Positions 2,563-5,766 of a stretch of DNA of 5,766 nt are shown here, piece after piece. A model generated the notes under the pieces. It was not told the origin of the DNA. It saw only the letters and a list, made by a program, of their open reading frames with translations, and ran no database searches. The number at the start of each line of letters is the position of its first letter. Position 1 is the first letter of the stretch. Made by a program: the position numbers and the translations under genes. Origin of the DNA: Pseudomonadota bacterium (lineage in GTDB: Bacteria; Pseudomonadota; Alphaproteobacteria; Caulobacterales; Caulobacteraceae); NCBI GenBank assembly GCA_023451375.1, contig JAEXZS010000090.1, positions 1-5,766 on the forward strand, read 5' to 3'.

Positions 2563-5274
2563 ATGATGATCGACAACAGCTACCTTCTGGGCCTGTTCGG
2601 CGCCTCGACCTCCGCCGGGTCGAGCGGCGGCTCGTCGCCGATCATCCCGCCCAAGAAGACCCAACCGACGGCGCCCTGGTCCAATCCGGAAACGGCCGCG
2701 AAGCCCAGCGATCTGGTGCGTTCGGCCCTGGCGGGGCGGCGACTGATCAACGAAGCCGCCGTCGGCATAGACCTGGCCGGCGCCTCGGCCGACTACAACA
2801 AGCTGTTCGCCCTCTACCGGGGCCTGGAGACCCTCAGCGCCCTGGCCGACCGCGCGAACGAGCGGGGCCTGAGCGCCATTGAACTGGCGCAGACGCAGAA
2901 GCGGTTTTCCGGCGGGCTGCAGGAGATCGGCGACTGGCTGTCGTCCGCCCAGTTCCAGGACATCGATCTGGTCCAGGGCGTGTCGTCCGCCAAGATGAAG
3001 ACCACGGCCGGGATCGAAAAGACCTCGACCACCTTCGTCACCCAGCCGCTGCACACGGGGAGCCTGGCCGAGCCGGTCGCGGCGTTCCAGGGCGACGTCC
3101 GCTTCTCCATGAGGGTCCAGGCCGCGGGCGGGCCCCAGGTCATCGAGATCGACCTGACCGAGATGGGCGACGCGCCCCGAACCCTGGGCGCCGTGACCCA
3201 GCACATCAATAGCAAGCTGAGCGACGCCGGGGTGGCGACGCGCGTCTCCTACGAGCAAATTCCTGGCGAGCCGAAGACGGTGAAGGCGGGCGACAAGACC
3301 ATCACCCTGCCGGCCGGCGCCGACAGCTGGGCGCTGAAAATCCAGGGGGCGATCGGCGAGACGGTCAGCTTCTCGGCGGACGCCGTGTCGGACGCCGTCT
3401 ATGTCACCCAAGGGGCGGGGAAGAAGGGCGCCAACGAACTGCTGAAATTTCAGGTCGAAGGCGGCGAAAGCCCGGCGCCGGATGCGGGCGTCGGCGATCC
3501 CTTCCGGGTGGAGGGACAGACCGGCCGCGCGATCCTGCCGGAAGGCATTGAGACCGTGCGCGCCAGCGCCACGGCGCCCGACGGTTCGCTGTGGATCGTG
3601 GCGGACCTGACCGCCGGCGATCCGAACCAGCCGATCAAGGGCGGGCGCGACGTCGCGTTGATGAAGTATGATTCCGCCGGCAATCTGGTTTCAACCAAGC
3701 TGCTGGGGGCCGCGTCCGATGCGAGCGGCTTCGCGATCGCCGTGAACGAGGACGGCCGGGTGGCGGTGGCCGGCTCGGTGACCGGCGCGCTGGAGCCGGG
3801 CAAGAGCGGCGCCGACGCGGCGGTGGCCGACAGCTTCGTCACCGTGTTCGACACCGAAGGCGCCGAGCTGTGGACACAGCGGCGCGGGGCCAAGGCGGCC
3901 GACGAGGCGACGGCGGTCAGCTTCGGCGCCGAGGGCCAGGTCTATGTGGCCGGCCGCGCCAAGTCAGCCATGCCCGGGACCGTGGCTCACGGCGGATGGG
4001 ACGGCTATCTGCAGGCCTTCACCGAACAGCAGGCGACGCCGATCGCGCCGAAGATCGGCATGCCGACCTCGACGCTTCAGTTCGGCGGGGTTGGAGACGA
4101 TTCGGTCCAGGCCATGGCGGTGTCCGGTTCCGACCTCTACACGGCGGGCGTGGAGAACGGCCGCATGGTGGTGCGTCAGTTCACCTTGGGGTCCGACGGG
4201 GCGCCGACGCTGGCGGCGACGCGCGACCTGGGCTTGGCTCAAGGCGCGATCGCCGGCATCGCGGTCGAGAATGGGCGGGTCATCCTGTCCGGCCAGACCG
4301 AAAACGCCGCGCTGGACGCCGGAACGCCGACGAACGCCCATGCCGGCGGCTCCGACGCCTTCGTCGCGGTCCTGTCCGGCGATCTGCAGCCCGCAGCGAC
4401 CGACCGGCTGACCTATGTCGGCGGCGAAGGCGACGACAGCGCCGCCGACGTCGTCGTCAGGGAGGGCAAGATCTGGATCACCGGCGCCAACCGCGCCGCG
4501 GGAGCCAAGGACGAGGATCCAAGCCAGGGCTATCTGACGCGACTGGACGTGGAGAGCGGCGCGGTCGAATGGAGCCGCGCGTGGACGGCCGAGAGCGGTC
4601 AGGCCCGACCGGCGACCATCGCCTTCTCGTCCGGCGGGGCCAGCGTTCTGGATCGTCTGGGCCTGCCGCAGGGAACCATCCCGCAGTCGAACGCCAGGGA
4701 ACTGACCCAGGCGACGGCGCTGCGCGTCGGCGACCAGTTCACCGTCACGCCCGGCAACGGAGCGAGGGCGGTCACAGTCGAGATCACGGCCAAGGACACG
4801 CTGGACACGCTGGCGCGGAAGATCATCAACGCGTCGGGCCGTCAGCTGAAGGTGGCGGTCGTCACCGACAAGACCGCGCCCTTCATGCAGCGTCTGGAGA
4901 TCACGGCCGAGGACAACAAGGCCGGCGCCGTCATCTCCGCCGGACCGCCCGGCAAGGACGCGCTGGGCGCGCTGGGCCTGTCGCCGGGCCTGGTGGCGCC
5001 CAAGTCCGAGGAGACCGACAAGGACAAGAAGGAGGCGTTCGGCCTCAGCCTGCCGAACAACCTGAACCTCAACAACAAGGAATCGATCAAGGCGGCGATC
5101 GAGGCCTTGTCCGCCGCCATCTCCACGGTCCGCTCCGCCTACAAGGGGCTGGCGCCGGAGACGACGACCATCACCAACAGCCTGACAGGCAAGGGCGGAT
5201 CGACCGCCTATTTCAACGCTCAGGCGGCCAACTTCCAGGCGGCGCTGAACCGGCTGGGCGGGCTGACGGCCTGA
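2563..5274 (+). CDS. flaEY: FlaEY-like large flagellar protein: hook-IN-like segments around a beta-propeller
   Basis: This is a 903-residue protein. Its place beside the flagellins, its size and its make-up fit FlaEY, described in Caulobacter as a regulator of flagellin and chemotaxis gene expression; I recognise it by context and features, not by alignment. Order of parts: Ser/Gly/Pro-rich lead (1-45); helical region (about 46-140); segment resembling the flagellin hook-IN motif (about 175-285, with TLGAVTQHINSKLSDAGV); a run of about six SBBP-like beta-propeller repeats (about 330-690), clearest at FGGVGDDSVQAMAV (507-520) and YVGGEGDDSAADVVV (618-632); second hook-IN-like segment (about 713-808, with DTLDTLARKIINASG and LGALGLSPG); charged linker (814-824); helical C-terminus (837-903). 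There is no DNA-binding motif, signal peptide, membrane segment or cysteine. This resembles an exported hook- or filament-associated protein. Two ATGs (2563, 2566) are possible; GGAG at 2555-2558 is 4 or 7 bases away, which favours the second slightly. A CtrA-type box lies upstream. Confidence 0.65.
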   Translation: MMIDNSYLLGLFGASTSAGSSGGSSPIIPPKKTQPTAPWSNPETAAKPSDLVRSALAGRRLINEAAVGIDLAGASADYNKLFALYRGLETLSALADRANERGLSAIELAQTQKRFSGGLQEIGDWLSSAQFQDIDLVQGVSSAKMKTTAGIEKTSTTFVTQPLHTGSLAEPVAAFQGDVRFSMRVQAAGGPQVIEIDLTEMGDAPRTLGAVTQHINSKLSDAGVATRVSYEQIPGEPKTVKAGDKTITLPAGADSWALKIQGAIGETVSFSADAVSDAVYVTQGAGKKGANELLKFQVEGGESPAPDAGVGDPFRVEGQTGRAILPEGIETVRASATAPDGSLWIVADLTAGDPNQPIKGGRDVALMKYDSAGNLVSTKLLGAASDASGFAIAVNEDGRVAVAGSVTGALEPGKSGADAAVADSFVTVFDTEGAELWTQRRGAKAADEATAVSFGAEGQVYVAGRAKSAMPGTVAHGGWDGYLQAFTEQQATPIAPKIGMPTSTLQFGGVGDDSVQAMAVSGSDLYTAGVENGRMVVRQFTLGSDGAPTLAATRDLGLAQGAIAGIAVENGRVILSGQTENAALDAGTPTNAHAGGSDAFVAVLSGDLQPAATDRLTYVGGEGDDSAADVVVREGKIWITGANRAAGAKDEDPSQGYLTRLDVESGAVEWSRAWTAESGQARPATIAFSSGGASVLDRLGLPQGTIPQSNARELTQATALRVGDQFTVTPGNGARAVTVEITAKDTLDTLARKIINASGRQLKVAVVTDKTAPFMQRLEITAEDNKAGAVISAGPPGKDALGALGLSPGLVAPKSEETDKDKKEAFGLSLPNNLNLNNKESIKAAIEALSAAISTVRSAYKGLAPETTTITNSLTGKGGSTAYFNAQAANFQAALNRLGGLTA

Positions 5275-5290
5275 GGGCCCGCCTGCACGG

Positions 5291-5320
5291 TTGACGCCCG
5301 CCGTCGGGTCGGGGTTATTG
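5291..5320 (+). promoter_or_regulatory. Possible housekeeping promoter of the last gene
   Basis: TTGACGC (5291-5297) is an exact match to the Caulobacter housekeeping -35 consensus TTGACGS. About 17 bases on is GTTATT (5314-5319), a poor -10. Transcription would start near 5326, about 22 bases before the ATG at 5348. This would separate the last gene from the flagellar transcript. Confidence 0.35.
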
Positions 5321-5331
5321 GCGGGCTCCTT
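5296..5331 (+). terminator. Possible hairpin terminator after the FlaEY-like gene
   Basis: GCCCGCC occurs at 5277-5283 and again at 5296-5302, and either copy can pair perfectly with GGCGGGC at 5320-5326. The nearer copy gives a 7-bp stem with a 17-base loop, followed by TCCTT. The T-run is weak and the loop long, so termination is uncertain. It overlaps the proposed promoter, so the two calls compete. Confidence 0.3.
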
Positions 5332-5347
5332 CCGCGAAAGCCCCCGC

Positions 5348-5766
5348 ATGGCCCCTTCCAAAGACAATCGCGTCATCATCGTCATCGGCGCCGGCCTGGT
5401 GATCATCGCCGCCGTGGTGCTGGCGCTGCTCTTCACCGGCGGCGGAGACCCGACGCCGGACGACGCGCCCGCGTCGAAGGGCGGGCTGACGGTCGACCTG
5501 GCCGAGGCGCCGTCGCTGGAGCCGACGCGGGAGCTGCGCTGCTTCGTCGACGGGCAGTTCGTCGGCATGGCCACCCTGGCCGACTGCGCCGAGCGCAACG
5601 GCCTGGCGACCGACGCCCTGGACGTCGGGCTGGACGAAACCGGAAACCTGGCGGCGGCGCCGACCGCCGCCTTCGCCCCGCCGCCGGAGCTGCCGTCGGT
5701 GGAACTCGCCGAGGCCGAGCCCCTGCCCGACGCCGGGGCCGCCGCGCCGCGCCCGGTCCCTGCGCC
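5348..5766 (+). CDS. Membrane-anchored protein of unknown function, cut by the window end
   Basis: The frame is open for 139 codons to the window edge. Residues 1-8 are polar with Lys5 and Arg8, 9-29 form one hydrophobic helix (VIIVIGAGLVIIAAVVLALLF), and the rest is acidic and Pro/Ala-rich. The charge pattern predicts a cytoplasmic N-terminus and a periplasmic body. A compact non-repetitive segment at about 61-103 (RELRCFVDGQFVGMATLADC, then AERNGLATDALDVG) holds two cysteines, Cys65 and Cys80, which could form a disulphide outside the cytoplasm. After 104 it becomes low-complexity Pro/Glu/Ala. I do not recognise the family. The upstream Shine-Dalgarno is weak (GAAAG at 5336-5340), but ATG 5348 is the natural start just ahead of the membrane helix. 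A flagellar role is not implied by its position. Confidence 0.75.
   Translation, partial: MAPSKDNRVIIVIGAGLVIIAAVVLALLFTGGGDPTPDDAPASKGGLTVDLAEAPSLEPTRELRCFVDGQFVGMATLADCAERNGLATDALDVGLDETGNLAAAPTAAFAPPPELPSVELAEAEPLPDAGAAAPRPVPA

Noticed and set aside
2479..3411. Minus-strand frame of 310 codons over the flagellin end and the start of the FlaEY-like gene
   Set aside because: Arg/Gly-rich shadow with no motif, covering two well-supported + strand genes.
3870..5294. Overlapping + strand frame of 474 codons inside the FlaEY-like gene
   Set aside because: Its product is a low-complexity Arg/Gly/Asp string, and the annotated frame contains clear SBBP and hook-IN-like patterns instead.
3964..5598. 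Long minus-strand open frame (544 codons) opposite the FlaEY-like gene
   Set aside because: It is Arg/Gly/Ala-rich without recognisable motifs, crosses the end of one gene and the start of another, and is the expected antisense shadow of GC-rich coding DNA.
1..5766. tRNA, rRNA, CRISPR array, insertion sequence or attachment site
   Set aside because: I saw no repeat-spacer pattern, transposase-like reading frame, terminal inverted repeats or tRNA-like sequence on either strand.

Overview
The window is a flagellar-filament gene cluster from a GC-rich alphaproteobacterium, most likely in the Caulobacterales (Caulobacter, Brevundimonas or Phenylobacterium type). The evidence is two short flagellins of about 260-275 residues with the Caulobacter-type N and C termini (ALQNLN near the start, VNTG, AKDN, GNLVDADLA, QQLGVQALSIAN, LxLF at the end), a FlaG protein between them, a consensus sigma-54 promoter, CtrA-like boxes, and a long protein that looks like FlaEY of Caulobacter. 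The genus cannot be fixed from the sequence alone.

Layout, all genes on the + strand. Bases 1-83 may be the tail of an upstream gene. Two hairpins followed by T-rich DNA (125-155 and 159-184) separate it from the flagellin. Bases 186-331 form a sigma-54 control region: three TTGCCG repeats about 20 bp apart, an AT-rich patch, and a near-perfect -24/-12 promoter. The first flagellin (405-1187) has a structured leader of about 63 nt with three small A-loop hairpins, the last of which contains the start codon. A 14-bp perfect hairpin follows it. A second hairpin then precedes flaG (1271-1546). The second flagellin (1680-2504) has no sigma-54 promoter. It is preceded by an inverted pair of TTAACCAT boxes with a GANTC (CcrM-type) site between them, and by a hairpin that holds the ribosome-binding site in its loop. 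The gap before the 903-residue FlaEY-like gene (2563-5274) carries a TTAA-N7-TTAT CtrA-type box and another GANTC site. A weak promoter and hairpin precede a gene for a membrane-anchored protein of unknown function (5348 to the window end, incomplete).

How the parts work together: the flagellins build the filament, FlaG is a small filament-associated or length-related protein, and the long protein has helical ends, two segments resembling the hook-IN motif of hook-associated proteins, an inserted beta-propeller and no cysteine. That architecture fits an exported axial or filament-associated protein at least as well as the 'regulatory protein' label attached to FlaEY. The control DNA suggests that the two flagellins are switched on by different routes: late class sigma-54/activator control for the first, and possibly direct CtrA control for the second flagellin and the FlaEY-like gene. 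The flbT and flaF genes, which control flagellin translation in Caulobacter, are not in this window.
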